A stretch of 61,181 bases of DNA from NCBI RefSeq assembly GCF_000372465.1, contig NZ_AQUZ01000054.1:1-61181 (forward strand). The letters are read 5' to 3'. Shown here one piece after another: positions 36,263 through 45,120 of the stretch (positions are counted from its first letter, which is position 1; every line of letters starts with the position of its first letter). Both the position numbers and the translations under genes were made by a program. The DNA comes from Kribbella catacumbae DSM 19601 (GTDB lineage: Bacteria; Actinomycetota; Actinomycetes; Propionibacteriales; Kribbellaceae). Below the pieces are notes generated by a model, which was given only the letters and a program-made list of their open reading frames with translations, was not told where the DNA came from and searched no databases.

Positions 36263-38008
36263 ATGGGGGTCCCATCCAGACTAGGCCGGTACGTCGTGCG
36301 CCGCCGCCTGGGCTCAGGCGGTTTCGCAACGGTATGGCTCGCTCACGACGAGCAACTCGACGCCGAGGTGGCGGTCAAGGTGCTGGCCGACAACTGGGCT
36401 CACGACGACTCGGTCCGGCGCCGCTTCCTCGAGGAGGGACGATTCCTGCGCCGGGTCGAGTCCGAGCATGTCGTCCAGGTCCACGACGTGGGGGAACTGG
36501 AGGACGGCAGGCCGTTCCTGGTGCTCACGTACGCCGACCGCGGTACGCTCGCTGACCGGCTGAAGAAGGAGCCGCTGCAGCTGGATGCCGCCGTCGGGGT
36601 GATCGTCCAGGTCGGGCGCGGCCTGCAGGCGTTGCACCGGCGTGGGCTGCTGCACCGCGATGTGAAGCCGGCCAACGTGCTCTTCCGCAGTACCGACGAC
36701 GACGGCGAGCGGGCCGTGCTGTCCGACCTGGGCCTGGGCAAGTCCCTCGACGAGGTGTCGAGGATCACTATGCCCGGCGGGACTCCGTCGTACGTCGCAC
36801 CTGAGCAGGCGATGGGCGAGCGGCTCGACCAGCGCGCCGACCAGTACTCGCTGGGCGCGGTCGCCTATGCCGCGCTGACCGGGCGCTCGCCGCACCAGGT
36901 GGACGGCCTGGGCGCTGCCGGGCGGGTCAAGGCCGCGCCGCCGCCGAGTTCGCTGGGCTTCGACATCCCGGACAAGGTCGATGCGGCGATCGTCCGTGCG
37001 CTCGACCCCGACCGCGAGAAGCGCTGGCCGGACATCGCCTCCTTCACCCGCGAGCTGGTCGGCGCACTCAACGAGACCACCCACAGCTTCGCGCCGGGCG
37101 CCGCACCAGCCGGTACTGCGCTCCCGGGCGCCGCGCGCCCGACTACGGCGACGGACGAGACCGAGGTGGGCGAGAAGACCGCCCTGAGCGACTCCAACGC
37201 ACCGACAGTCATCAAGTCCGGCGGCGCCACGACCGTCGCGGCTGACGCAGCGGGCAACCCCGCCGCCGAGGGCGATGAAGCCACCACAGCCGAAGCCGGA
37301 AGCCAGGCAGCTACCGGAAGCGCGACTGCAGCCGGAGCCGCGACTACAGCCGGAGCCGCGACTACAGCCGGAACAGAGGCAGCTGCCGGAGCCGCGACTA
37401 CAGCCGGAAGTGAGGCAGCGGCCGACGCCCCGAAGCAGGCTGAAGCTGCGCCGGCCAAGCCCAAGCGCCGCCGGGGCCGCTGGGTGGTGGCCGCGCTGGT
37501 CGCGTTGATCGTCGGAGCCAGCGCCGGGTTCGGCGTTCAGCGGTATGTCGAGTCGGAGCAGTTCGCCAAGGTGAGCAAGGACAACTTCACGGTTGAGCTG
37601 CCACGAGAGTGGGCCACCGTGATCGCCACGTCGACCTGGCGTCCGCCGGGCGCCCAGGCGGACCAGCCGGCCCTGCGGGTCAGCCAGGACGATGGGTGGA
37701 CCCGCTCCGGCAGTGACACTCCGGGCGTGTTCGTCGGGCTGATGAACCACAGCGCCGAACCGGCGAAGCTGCTCCCCGATCCGGGGAGCTACGGCTGCAA
37801 GAACGTCGGCCAGGCCGCGCCGACGTCCGAGGGCGGCGACGTAACCGTCCTGGACCAGATTTCGGAGAACTGCCTGCACGGTACTACGCTGTTGCAGCGA
37901 GTAGTCACCACGGGGGTTGGCCGCTCGATGCTCATCCAGGTGCACGTGCCTGGAGCCGAGAGGGATACGGCCATCAAGGTGGCTGACTCGGTCACCTTTT
38001 CGAGCTGA
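36263..38008 (+). CDS. Transmembrane serine/threonine protein kinase
   Basis: A 581-aa Hanks-type kinase. The kinase domain (8-265) has LGSGGFATVWLAHDEQ, catalytic Lys in EVAVKVLAD, HRDVKPANVLF, DLG in place of DFG (VLSDLGLGKS) and YVAPEQAMG. A juxtamembrane linker (about 290-400) is an Ala/Thr/Gly low-complexity stretch built from near-repeats of about 21 nt. One transmembrane helix (WVVAALVALIVGASAGFGV) and an extracellular domain (FAKVSKDNFTVELPREWATV) follow. It probably senses an envelope signal and may control the divergent ECF sigma factor. ATG 36254 is an alternative start. Confidence 0.93.
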   Translation: MGVPSRLGRYVVRRRLGSGGFATVWLAHDEQLDAEVAVKVLADNWAHDDSVRRRFLEEGRFLRRVESEHVVQVHDVGELEDGRPFLVLTYADRGTLADRLKKEPLQLDAAVGVIVQVGRGLQALHRRGLLHRDVKPANVLFRSTDDDGERAVLSDLGLGKSLDEVSRITMPGGTPSYVAPEQAMGERLDQRADQYSLGAVAYAALTGRSPHQVDGLGAAGRVKAAPPPSSLGFDIPDKVDAAIVRALDPDREKRWPDIASFTRELVGALNETTHSFAPGAAPAGTALPGAARPTTATDETEVGEKTALSDSNAPTVIKSGGATTVAADAAGNPAAEGDEATTAEAGSQAATGSATAAGAATTAGAATTAGTEAAAGAATTAGSEAAADAPKQAEAAPAKPKRRRGRWVVAALVALIVGASAGFGVQRYVESEQFAKVSKDNFTVELPREWATVIATSTWRPPGAQADQPALRVSQDDGWTRSGSDTPGVFVGLMNHSAEPAKLLPDPGSYGCKNVGQAAPTSEGGDVTVLDQISENCLHGTTLLQRVVTTGVGRSMLIQVHVPGAERDTAIKVADSVTFSS

Positions 38009-38017
38009 AGGATCCCC

Positions 38018-38131
38018 GTGAGAGTTGTTGTCGCCGACCGGCTCCGGCCGTCCCCTGCGTTGGTCCAGTCGAGCCGCCGCCGCTTCTACCGCTTGCGCTC
38101 AGCCATCTTCCGCACCATCTGGCCCCGCTGA
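38018..38131 (+). CDS. Possible 37-aa basic peptide
   Basis: GTG 38018, 6 nt after an AAGGA ribosome site and 10 nt after the kinase stop, opens a 37-codon frame with nine Arg (VVVADRLRPSPALVQSS, then RRRFYRLRSAIFRTIWPR). Third positions are G/C rich. It ends 7 nt before the convergent gene. Coupling to the kinase gene is plausible. It is too short to exclude chance. Confidence 0.4.
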   Translation: MRVVVADRLRPSPALVQSSRRRFYRLRSAIFRTIWPR

Positions 38132-38137
38132 CCCGAG

Positions 38138-38839
38138 CTAGTTGAGTGGCGAGTCGGAGCGGGTGGCTGATTCGGCGGCGCGGTCGAGGATCTCTTCCAG
38201 CGCGGCCTTGTCCTGCGGCAGTCCGCTGACACCGATCTCGAAAGCGCATAAGCCGTCCTTGTTGGCGACCCAGCGGGTGATCACATGGCGGAGCGACAAC
38301 TTCTCCGCGTAGGTGTAGACCAACGTCGCGTGCTGCGTGACCGGATCGACCGTGCGGGATTTGATCGTGACCATCTGGTCCGCTGAGAGTGCCTTCAGGA
38401 CGCCGATCCGGATGTCCATCGACTCCTCGGGCGGGCGTTCGATGGTGAAGCCGGCCTGAATCCGGACCAAGCGCTTCCGGGCCGGCTCGTTGAACCGCAT
38501 CTCCTTCGGCGGATCCTGCAGAGCCGGGTCCCAATTACCGGGCACCCGCACCTTGACCCGCGACTCGAGCCTGTAGATCACGGTGAACTCGCGGGTCTTG
38601 TAGCGGATGTCCTCCGCCTGGAGCGGCTCGCTGTCGTCCGGGATGAGCTTCTTGGGCGGCGGCGTGGTCGTCTTGGCCGAAGCGGCCGGCGCAAGTGGCG
38701 CGGCGGCGACACCCGCCGATGCCCGCTGGTCAGTCGTCAGCAGCCCCAGCCCGTAGCCCCCTGCTCCCCCCAGCAGAGTGACTACGAGCAGGCCAGAACC
38801 GAGCAGCGCGCGTCCGAACCCCCTGCCGGTCACGACCAC
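38138..38839 (-). CDS. Membrane-anchored extracytoplasmic protein (paralog 1)
   Basis: A 233-aa protein with an N-terminal transmembrane helix (ALLGSGLLVVTLLGGAGGYG), a Pro/Thr linker and an extracytoplasmic domain from about residue 70: IRYKTREFTVIYRLESRVKV, VRIQAGFTIERPP, TLVYTYAEKLSLRHVITRWV and SGLPQDKAALEEILDRA. Start GTG 38839 follows a GAGGAGGGG ribosome site. It shares architecture and several motifs with the next gene on this strand (38940-39665), so the two are paralogs. The fold resembles small lipoprotein-type domains also seen outside the kinase at 36263. Function unknown. Confidence 0.8.
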   Translation of the reverse strand: MVVTGRGFGRALLGSGLLVVTLLGGAGGYGLGLLTTDQRASAGVAAAPLAPAASAKTTTPPPKKLIPDDSEPLQAEDIRYKTREFTVIYRLESRVKVRVPGNWDPALQDPPKEMRFNEPARKRLVRIQAGFTIERPPEESMDIRIGVLKALSADQMVTIKSRTVDPVTQHATLVYTYAEKLSLRHVITRWVANKDGLCAFEIGVSGLPQDKAALEEILDRAAESATRSDSPLN

Positions 38840-38939
38840 CCCTCCTCACGGTCCGCCCCCGATATGTCCTTGGACACCGTAAACCGGGAAAAGGTTCGGC
38901 CTCGACCACAGATCGCTCGATCGGGCCGTACCGCCCGGG

Positions 38940-39665
38940 TCAGTCGCGGAACTTCACCGACCGGGTGGCCTGGTCGAGGACCTCGTTCAGCGCCTTCACG
39001 TCCTGCGGCAGCCCGGCGATGCTCATCTCCACGGTCGCCTTGTCGTCGTCCCCGGTCGCCACCCAGCGGACGATCACGTAGCGGACGACGTCGATCGGGA
39101 TGTAGGTGTAGACCAGCGTCGACACCATCCGCATCCGGCCGTCGTCGCCCTCGACCTGGCTCTCACCCTGGAACTTGATCTGTACGTCGTTCTGGTACGG
39201 CTGGCTCTCCAGCAGTCCCTTGACGATCTCGAGCCGCGACTGCAGCACGGACTTGTCGGGCGGGAACCCGGACTGCACGCGAACCGCGCGTTCCTTCAGC
39301 GGGTCGAGGTACTTCACCTCGTCCGGGGTCTTCGGCGAGGACGTCAGTTGCCAGTTCGACGGCGTCTTGATCGACAGCCGGACCTGCTCCGCGGTCGTCC
39401 CCTCGACGGAGAAGTTGCGCGTCTTGAACCGCAGGTCGTCGGCCAGCAACGGCGAGATGGTGCTCGGCTTCGGCGTCTTTCGCGACAACGGGATGGACGG
39501 CGAGGCCGACGGCGTCTTGGTGGGCTCCTGCCCCGTCGCCAGTGGCCCGGCAGCGACGCCGATCGGGGTTGGACCGGGCTCAGTCAGCAGACCGCCGTAG
39601 TACCCCGCGCCTGCGCCGGCGATTCCGAGCAGCACGATGCCGACGACCAGGACCGGGGTCTTCAC
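38940..39665 (-). CDS. Membrane-anchored extracytoplasmic protein (paralog 2)
   Basis: A 241-aa protein from GTG 39665 (MKTPVLVVGIVLLGIAGAGA). It has one transmembrane helix, a Pro/Ser/Thr linker, and a domain with LRFKTRNFSVEGTTAEQVRL, VRVQSGFPPDKSVLQSRLEI, TLVYTYIPIDVVRYVIVRWV and IAGLPQDVKALNEVLDQA. These align with the equivalents in paralog 1. The GTG overlaps the TenA-like stop by 4 nt; the open frame continues into that gene, but codon 1 must be at the hydrophobic start. Function unknown. Confidence 0.8.
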   Translation of the reverse strand: MKTPVLVVGIVLLGIAGAGAGYYGGLLTEPGPTPIGVAAGPLATGQEPTKTPSASPSIPLSRKTPKPSTISPLLADDLRFKTRNFSVEGTTAEQVRLSIKTPSNWQLTSSPKTPDEVKYLDPLKERAVRVQSGFPPDKSVLQSRLEIVKGLLESQPYQNDVQIKFQGESQVEGDDGRMRMVSTLVYTYIPIDVVRYVIVRWVATGDDDKATVEMSIAGLPQDVKALNEVLDQATRSVKFRD

Positions 39666-40273
39666 GCCGACACCAGATCCCAGAAGGCGATCTCGAAGCG
39701 GAGTACCCGGTCGAAGGCCAGGGTCATCGCCGGCGTCAGCGTCTCGCGATCGACGAGGCCGGCCAGTTGATCGACGTACGCCGCGAACTCCGGCGACGAC
39801 CAGTTCGCGATGAAACCCGCGTACTGCGTATCGGCTCCGGTCGTGTCGCGCACGGAGGCCCAGGCGTCGTAGTACGCCTTCTCGACGGCGTAGAGCACGG
39901 TGATGCCGACAGGCCAACCTTCCTCGACAGAGGTGAACAGGTATGACGAGTAGCCCAGGTTGAGCAGCGAGGGCTCAGCGGTGAGGTCGACACCTCGCTC
40001 GGCGGCCGCCCGCTCGAACAGCGCGAGCTCTGGCGCCAGCGCAGCCAGCCCGCCGGCGAGGACCTTTCTGGCCTCGTCGTCAGGGGCCACCGCGGAGAGC
40101 GTTTCGAGGTACCGCTGGAAGGACCGGACGAAAAAACAGTCCTCGGCGATCCAGCGGTCGAAGGTGGCCTTGGGCAACGAGCCGGCGGAGGTCCGGGAGA
40201 CGAACGGGTGGTCCAGGATCCGCTGCCAGGCGGCGGCCTGCGCGGTCAGCAGGGCACGAGTGGTCTCAGGCAC
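39662..40273 (-). CDS. TenA/THI-4-family protein
   Basis: A 203-aa all-helical TenA-fold protein: LTAQAAAWQRILDHPFVSRT, FDRWIAEDCFFVRSFQRYL, GITVLYAVEKAYYDAWASV and LRFEIAFWDLV. The conserved active-site Cys of thiaminase II (normally in a PCxWxY motif) is replaced in VLYAVEKAYYDAW, while the C-terminal Glu remains. It therefore belongs to a TenA_E-like subgroup rather than classical aminopyrimidine aminohydrolase. No thiamine genes are nearby. It is translationally coupled to the downstream membrane-anchored protein. Confidence 0.8.
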   Translation of the reverse strand: MPETTRALLTAQAAAWQRILDHPFVSRTSAGSLPKATFDRWIAEDCFFVRSFQRYLETLSAVAPDDEARKVLAGGLAALAPELALFERAAAERGVDLTAEPSLLNLGYSSYLFTSVEEGWPVGITVLYAVEKAYYDAWASVRDTTGADTQYAGFIANWSSPEFAAYVDQLAGLVDRETLTPAMTLAFDRVLRFEIAFWDLVSA

Positions 40274-40342
40274 CCCGCCATCTTCTCAGGCAACTACCAG
40301 CGCGGCCCTACTGAATCCTTTCAAGCGGTGACCCGCGAACCC

Positions 40343-40372
40343 TTGACAGGCCGTCTCGGCTCTTCGTAGCTT
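40343..40372 (+). promoter_or_regulatory. Sigma-70-like promoter of the importer operon
   Basis: TTGACA (40343-40348) and TAGCTT (40367-40372) are separated by 18 nt. About 95 nt of leader with a small GC hairpin (near 40436-40451) and an AGGAGG ribosome site precede GTG 40469. The -35 box is a perfect consensus, rare in this genome type. Confidence 0.6.
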
Positions 40373-40468
40373 ACGCCGAGTGGGGAATATAACACTTCTT
40401 CACGTTCTGTTCACATCCAGCGGTGATATTTCCCGCGGGGCCTCAGCGCCCCGGGCTCAGGAGGAACC

Positions 40469-41761
40469 GTGGCATCCGAGATCATCCGTACGCCGTTCAG
40501 CCGGCGGCGACTCCTGCAGTTGATGGGTGGCGCCGCGGCGGCCGGCGCCCTCGCGAGTTGCGGTGGTGGCAACTCGAGCGGCGGCAGCAGCGGCCCCTTG
40601 AAGGTCATCGGCGCGGGCAGTCAGGAGGCCGGCCTGCGCAAGGCGCTCGACGAGTACAAGAAGCAGAACGGCTCGTTCGAGTTCAACCTGTCCTTCTCGC
40701 CGGCCGACCAGCTGCAGACCGCTCTCCGCGCCCAGCTCGCGGCGGGCAACGCGCCGGACCTGCATGCCGTCTACCCCGGCAACGGCAGCGCGATGTCGAT
40801 GGTCCAGCTCAGCAAGGCCAACCTGCTCGCGGACCTCAGCGAGCAGGCCTGGACCCAGAAGATCCCGGCTGGTTTCAAGGGCGCCTACCAGCAGGATGGC
40901 AAGACGCACATCTTCTCGCCGGGGACGAGCGTGCTCGGCGCGATCTACAACAAGAAGGCGTTCGCCAAGGCCGGGGTGGAGATCCCTACCACCTGGAGCG
41001 AGTTGCTCACGGTCTGCGAGACCCTGAAGAAGAAGGGCATCATCCCGCTCGCCCTCGGCGCCCAGACGCCCTGGGTGACTCAGCTGATCAACTACGCGCT
41101 CGTACCGGGCACCGTCTACGCCAAGCAGCCCGACTTCGACGACAAGATGGCGGCCGGGTCCGAGACCTTCGCCGGTTCCGGCTGGGCCGACGCGATGAAC
41201 AAGTACCTCGAACTGCAGAAGCGCGGCTTCTTCAACGACAACCCGAACGGTACGACGTACGAGCAGGCCACCTCGATGGTCGGCACCGGCAAGGCCGCGA
41301 TGGCCGTCCAGGTCTCCGCCGTCCTGCAGGCCTACCGCGCGGCCGCGCCGTCACCCGACGACCTCGGCATGTTCCCGCTCCCGGCGACCGACGTCGCCGC
41401 CGACAACTGGATCCCCGGCGGCATCGTGGTCGGCCTGGGCGTCAGCGCGAAGAGCAAGAAGGCCGACGAGGCGCGCAAGTTCCTCGAGTTCTGCGGGCAG
41501 CCCGAACAGATCAACGCCTGGGCCGAGGCAGTCGCCTGCGTTCCCCTGTACTCCGAAGGCGAGGCGAAGGTCGACCCGGTGCTCAAGCCCTTCCTGCCCT
41601 ACCTGGCCGATGACAAGGCCGTCCCGTTCATGGACCAGCGCTGGCCCAACGCCGAGGTCCAGCCGACGCACTTCGCCGTAGTACAAGAGCTGCTGGGTGG
41701 GAAGACCACTGTCGAAGGCGCTCTGAAGAAAATGGACGACGCCTACAAGAAGACGGCATGA
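40469..41761 (+). CDS. CUT1 ABC transporter substrate-binding lipoprotein
   Basis: A 430-aa extracellular solute-binding protein (family 1). The N-terminus has a twin-Arg-like RRRLLQLMGG and a lipobox ending ALASC (Cys near residue 31), so it is lipid-anchored. The body shows ANLLADLSEQAW, VLGAIYNKKAFAKAGVEIPT and TWSELLTVCETLKKKGIIPL, typical of sugar binders. GTG 40469 follows AGGAGG. The two permease genes follow with 4-nt overlaps. The likely substrate is an oligosaccharide or sugar derivative, not identifiable here. Confidence 0.93.
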   Translation: MASEIIRTPFSRRRLLQLMGGAAAAGALASCGGGNSSGGSSGPLKVIGAGSQEAGLRKALDEYKKQNGSFEFNLSFSPADQLQTALRAQLAAGNAPDLHAVYPGNGSAMSMVQLSKANLLADLSEQAWTQKIPAGFKGAYQQDGKTHIFSPGTSVLGAIYNKKAFAKAGVEIPTTWSELLTVCETLKKKGIIPLALGAQTPWVTQLINYALVPGTVYAKQPDFDDKMAAGSETFAGSGWADAMNKYLELQKRGFFNDNPNGTTYEQATSMVGTGKAAMAVQVSAVLQAYRAAAPSPDDLGMFPLPATDVAADNWIPGGIVVGLGVSAKSKKADEARKFLEFCGQPEQINAWAEAVACVPLYSEGEAKVDPVLKPFLPYLADDKAVPFMDQRWPNAEVQPTHFAVVQELLGGKTTVEGALKKMDDAYKKTA

Positions 41762-42696
41762 CGGCAGTCATCACGCCGCCAGCTGCCAAGCCCCAGACGC
41801 CGGCGAAACGAGCGGGTCGCCGGAGTGGCATCGCGCCGCCGTGGTTGTTCGCGGCGCCGGCGTTGGTCGTCTACGCGCTGGTGATGCTCTATCCGAGCAT
41901 CGTCGGCGCGGGGTCGGCCTTCACCGACTGGTCGGGTGTGGGGGAGCAGCGGTCCTTCGTCGGGCTCGCCAACTTCCAGCAGCTGATCCACGACGACCAG
42001 GCGCTCGGCGCGATCCGCAACACCCTGTTGCTGACCGCGGCGATCGTGGTGGTGCAGACGGGTCTCGGTCTGCTGCTCGCGCTAGGCGTGCACACCACGA
42101 TCAAGAGCCGGATGATCCTGCGGGTGATCTTCTTCGCCCCGATGGTGGTTAGCCCGGTGATGGTGGCCTTCCTCTGGAAGTACGTCTACAACCCGGCGCC
42201 GGACGCGGGCCTGAACGCGGCCCTGAACGCGGTCGGGCTCGGCGCACTCCGGCAGGACTGGCTGGGCAATCCGTCGATCGCGATCTGGTCGGTCGCGTTC
42301 ACGGTGATCTGGCAGTGCGCGGGCTACTCGATGGTGATCTTCCTGGCCGGCCTCGAAGGCGTCCCGCAAGAGCTACACGAGTCGGCGATGGTCGACGGTG
42401 CCGGCACCGCCGCCCGGTTCCGGCACATCACCTGGCCGTTGCTGGCTCCGGCGCTGACGATCAACGTCATGCTGTCGACCGTCGGCGGTCTGACCTTGTT
42501 CACCCAGATCATCGCGATGACGAACGGCGGTCCAGGCTACGCGACCGACACGTTGTCGACCGTGCTCTACAAGCAGGCGTTCGTGTTCGGGAAGTTCGGC
42601 TACAGCACCGCGGTCGCGCTGGTGCTGGCGCTCTTCGTCGCCGCCGTCTCGTTCATCCAGCTCGCCTATCTGCGTTCCCGGGAGACGGCAGCATGA
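41758..42696 (+). CDS. CUT1 ABC transporter permease (MalF-like)
   Basis: A 312-aa permease with six transmembrane helices. The EAA loop is ESAMVDGAGTAARFRHITWPL, split here as ESAMVDGAG and ARFRHITWPL, the contact point for an ATPase. IAPPWLFAAPALVVYALVM is the first helix. It overlaps the binding-protein gene (ATGA) and the next permease. No ATPase gene occurs in the operon, so a shared MsiK-type ATPase is presumed. Confidence 0.94.
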   Translation: MTAVITPPAAKPQTPAKRAGRRSGIAPPWLFAAPALVVYALVMLYPSIVGAGSAFTDWSGVGEQRSFVGLANFQQLIHDDQALGAIRNTLLLTAAIVVVQTGLGLLLALGVHTTIKSRMILRVIFFAPMVVSPVMVAFLWKYVYNPAPDAGLNAALNAVGLGALRQDWLGNPSIAIWSVAFTVIWQCAGYSMVIFLAGLEGVPQELHESAMVDGAGTAARFRHITWPLLAPALTINVMLSTVGGLTLFTQIIAMTNGGPGYATDTLSTVLYKQAFVFGKFGYSTAVALVLALFVAAVSFIQLAYLRSRETAA

Positions 42697-43520
42697 GGAC
42701 CAGGTACCGCCCGCGCACGTTCGTGCTGGAGATCGTGATGGTGGCGCTCGCCGTCGCCTTCCTGTTCCCCGTCTACGCGCTCGTGACGCTGGCCTTCAAA
42801 GACCCGGAGCAGATCGCGAACAAGCCGTTGTCGCTGCCGGATCCGCCCTCGGTGGGCAGCTTCGGTACCGCCTGGGAGTCGGCGTCGCTCAGCTCCGCTC
42901 TGCTCAACAGCACCTTGATCACGGTCGCCAGCGTGCTGGCGCTGATCGTGCTCGGCTCGCTCGCGGCGTACTTCCTGGCCAGGAAGGCCGGGAGGCTGAG
43001 CTACAGCCTCTACATCCTCTTCCTGGTCGGCATCATCCTGCCGTTCCAGCTGGGCATGATCCCGCTCTACCAGCTCGTCAACGATCTCGGCCTGCTCGGC
43101 ACCTACCAGGGCATGATCCTTTTCTACACAGGGATCCAGCTGCCGTTCACCGTGTTCCTCTACACCGGCTTCATCCGCTCGCTGCCCGCCGACTACACCA
43201 ATGCGGCGCTGATCGACGGCGCCTCCCACCTGCAGGCCTTCGTGCATGTGATCTTCCCGCTGCTCCGGCCGATCACGGGCACCGTGCTGATCCTCAACGC
43301 GGTGCACATCTGGAACGACTTCTTCACCCCGCTGCTCTACCTGGGCGGCTCCGGCCGCGAGACGGTACCGGTCCGGGTCTTCGCCTTCGTCAACGAGTAC
43401 ACCTCCGACTACGGCCTGGTCGCCGCCGGCCTCGTACTGGCCGCTTTGCCCATCCTGCTCGTCTTCCTGGTCCTCCAGCGCTACGTCATCCGCGGATTCT
43501 CCAGCGGACTGAAGGGTTGA
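42693..43520 (+). CDS. CUT1 ABC transporter permease (MalG-like)
   Basis: A 275-aa permease from ATG 42693. Six helices are visible (IVMVALAVAFLFPVYALVTL first), and the EAA loop has NAALIDGASHLQAFVHVIFP. The tail QRYVIRGFSSGLKG is typical of MalG-type partners. It overlaps the MalF-like gene by 4 nt. The PhoD gene starts 4 nt downstream, so it belongs to the same transcript. Confidence 0.94.
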   Translation: MRTRYRPRTFVLEIVMVALAVAFLFPVYALVTLAFKDPEQIANKPLSLPDPPSVGSFGTAWESASLSSALLNSTLITVASVLALIVLGSLAAYFLARKAGRLSYSLYILFLVGIILPFQLGMIPLYQLVNDLGLLGTYQGMILFYTGIQLPFTVFLYTGFIRSLPADYTNAALIDGASHLQAFVHVIFPLLRPITGTVLILNAVHIWNDFFTPLLYLGGSGRETVPVRVFAFVNEYTSDYGLVAAGLVLAALPILLVFLVLQRYVIRGFSSGLKG

Positions 43521-43524
43521 TCAC

Positions 43525-45120
43525 GTGACCGAGAATCTCCGACCCGCGGTGAGGCTGGCCCGGCGTCGCTTCCTCACCCTCACCGGCGCCGCCACCGCGG
43601 TGGCGTTCGGTACCAACCTGCCAGGCACAGCGATCGGCAGTGGCGGGTCCGGTGGCCTCACCGGCAACCCGTTCACCCTCGGCGTGGCCTCCGGCGACCC
43701 ACTGCCGGATGCAGTCGTCATCTGGACCCGCCTGGCGCCCAAGCCTTACGAGCCGCTCGGCGGAGCGCCGTACAAGGAGGTGGGAGTCGAGTGGCAAGTC
43801 GCCACCGACGAGCACTTCCGGCGTGTGGTGCGCGCCGGTCGTGCCACTGCCCGACCAGAGTTCGCCCATAGCGTGCACGTCGACGTACGAGGGCTAGAGG
43901 CCGGCCGCCACTACTGGTACCGCTTCCGAGTCGACGGCTACCTCAGCCCGACAGGCAGAACCCGTACTGCGCCCGCGCCCGGCCAGCAAGGCGGACAGCT
44001 CACGTTGGGTGTGAGCTCTTGCCAGGCTTGGACCGACGGCTACTACACGGCACAGCGGCACCTGGCGAACGAGGACGTCGACGCGGTGGTGTTCCTGGGC
44101 GACTACATCTACGAGTTCGGCATCTCCGCCGCCGGCGGCCTCCGCAACGTGACCACACCGGTGCCCAGCCAGTTCCGCACCGAGGCGGACACACTGGACC
44201 GCTACCGGCTCCAGTACGCGCTCTACAAGTCCGACCCCGACCTACAGGCCGCCCACCAGAACGCGGCCTGGATCACGACCTGGGACGACCACGAAGTACA
44301 GGACAACTATGCCGCGGCGGTGTCCAAGTCCAACGCTCCAGTAGAAGACTTCCTCGTACGCCGGGCCAACGCGTACCGCGCGTACTGGGAACACCTGCCG
44401 CTGCGTGGCCCAGCACCACAAGGTCCGAACTACCAGCTCTACAGGCGTTTCACCTTCGGGCGGCTGGCGGAGCTAAGTGTGCTGGACACACGCCAGTACA
44501 GGTCGGACCAGGCATCCGGTGATGGCTGGAAGGTCGACTCCGCTGCTCGCCGGGACCCGGCGCGTGTACTGGCCGGCCAGCAGCAGACGCAGTGGTACCT
44601 GCAAGGCCTCAACCGTTCCCGCACCACCTGGAACGTGCTGGCCAACCAGGTGATCATGAGCCGGATGGACCTGGACCCCACGCCGGCGGATCTCTACAAC
44701 ATGGACGCCTGGGACGGCTACGGCGCCGAGCAGAAGGTGATGCTCGACGGGCTCGCCGCCAACCGGCACCGCAATCCCGTCGTGCTGACCGGCGATGTGC
44801 ACGCGGGGTACGCGCTGGAGATGAAGCGCGACTTCGCCGATCCCGACTCGCAGACCTATGGCGTGGAGATCGTGCCGACCTCGTTCAGCAGCGGCGGCAA
44901 CGGCGTACCGGTGTCGGCCAACGGGCAGAAGTTCCTCGACGGCAACCCGCACCTCAAGTTCGTCGACGAACGCCGCGGCTATTCCGTCCTCCGCTTCGAC
45001 GACTCGCAGCTCCAGGTCGACTGCCGGATGGTGCCCTACGTCGACAAACCAGGAGCGCCGATCTCGACGGTCCGCTCGTTCGTGGTGGAAGCCGGCAATC
45101 CTGGTCTGGAGGAGCGATGA
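43525..45120 (+). CDS. phoD: PhoD-like alkaline phosphatase
   Basis: A 531-aa secreted phosphodiesterase/alkaline phosphatase D. The Tat signal is RRRFLTLTGAATAVAFGT. After a small beta domain (NPFTLGVASGDPLPDAVVIW) comes the metallophosphatase core with VFLGDYIYEFG, TWDDHEVQDNYAA and VVLTGDVHAGYALEM, giving the Ca/Fe site. It releases phosphate from phosphate esters outside the cell. Its position right behind a CUT1 importer suggests the importer handles the dephosphorylated sugar or a phosphodiester-derived compound. GTG 43525 is the only start before the Tat motif. Confidence 0.92.
   Translation: MTENLRPAVRLARRRFLTLTGAATAVAFGTNLPGTAIGSGGSGGLTGNPFTLGVASGDPLPDAVVIWTRLAPKPYEPLGGAPYKEVGVEWQVATDEHFRRVVRAGRATARPEFAHSVHVDVRGLEAGRHYWYRFRVDGYLSPTGRTRTAPAPGQQGGQLTLGVSSCQAWTDGYYTAQRHLANEDVDAVVFLGDYIYEFGISAAGGLRNVTTPVPSQFRTEADTLDRYRLQYALYKSDPDLQAAHQNAAWITTWDDHEVQDNYAAAVSKSNAPVEDFLVRRANAYRAYWEHLPLRGPAPQGPNYQLYRRFTFGRLAELSVLDTRQYRSDQASGDGWKVDSAARRDPARVLAGQQQTQWYLQGLNRSRTTWNVLANQVIMSRMDLDPTPADLYNMDAWDGYGAEQKVMLDGLAANRHRNPVVLTGDVHAGYALEMKRDFADPDSQTYGVEIVPTSFSSGGNGVPVSANGQKFLDGNPHLKFVDERRGYSVLRFDDSQLQVDCRMVPYVDKPGAPISTVRSFVVEAGNPGLEER

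Noticed and set aside
37301..37430. Ala/Thr repeat in the kinase linker as a mobile or regulatory DNA repeat
   Set aside because: The near-repeats keep the reading frame and are explained by a low-complexity juxtamembrane linker.
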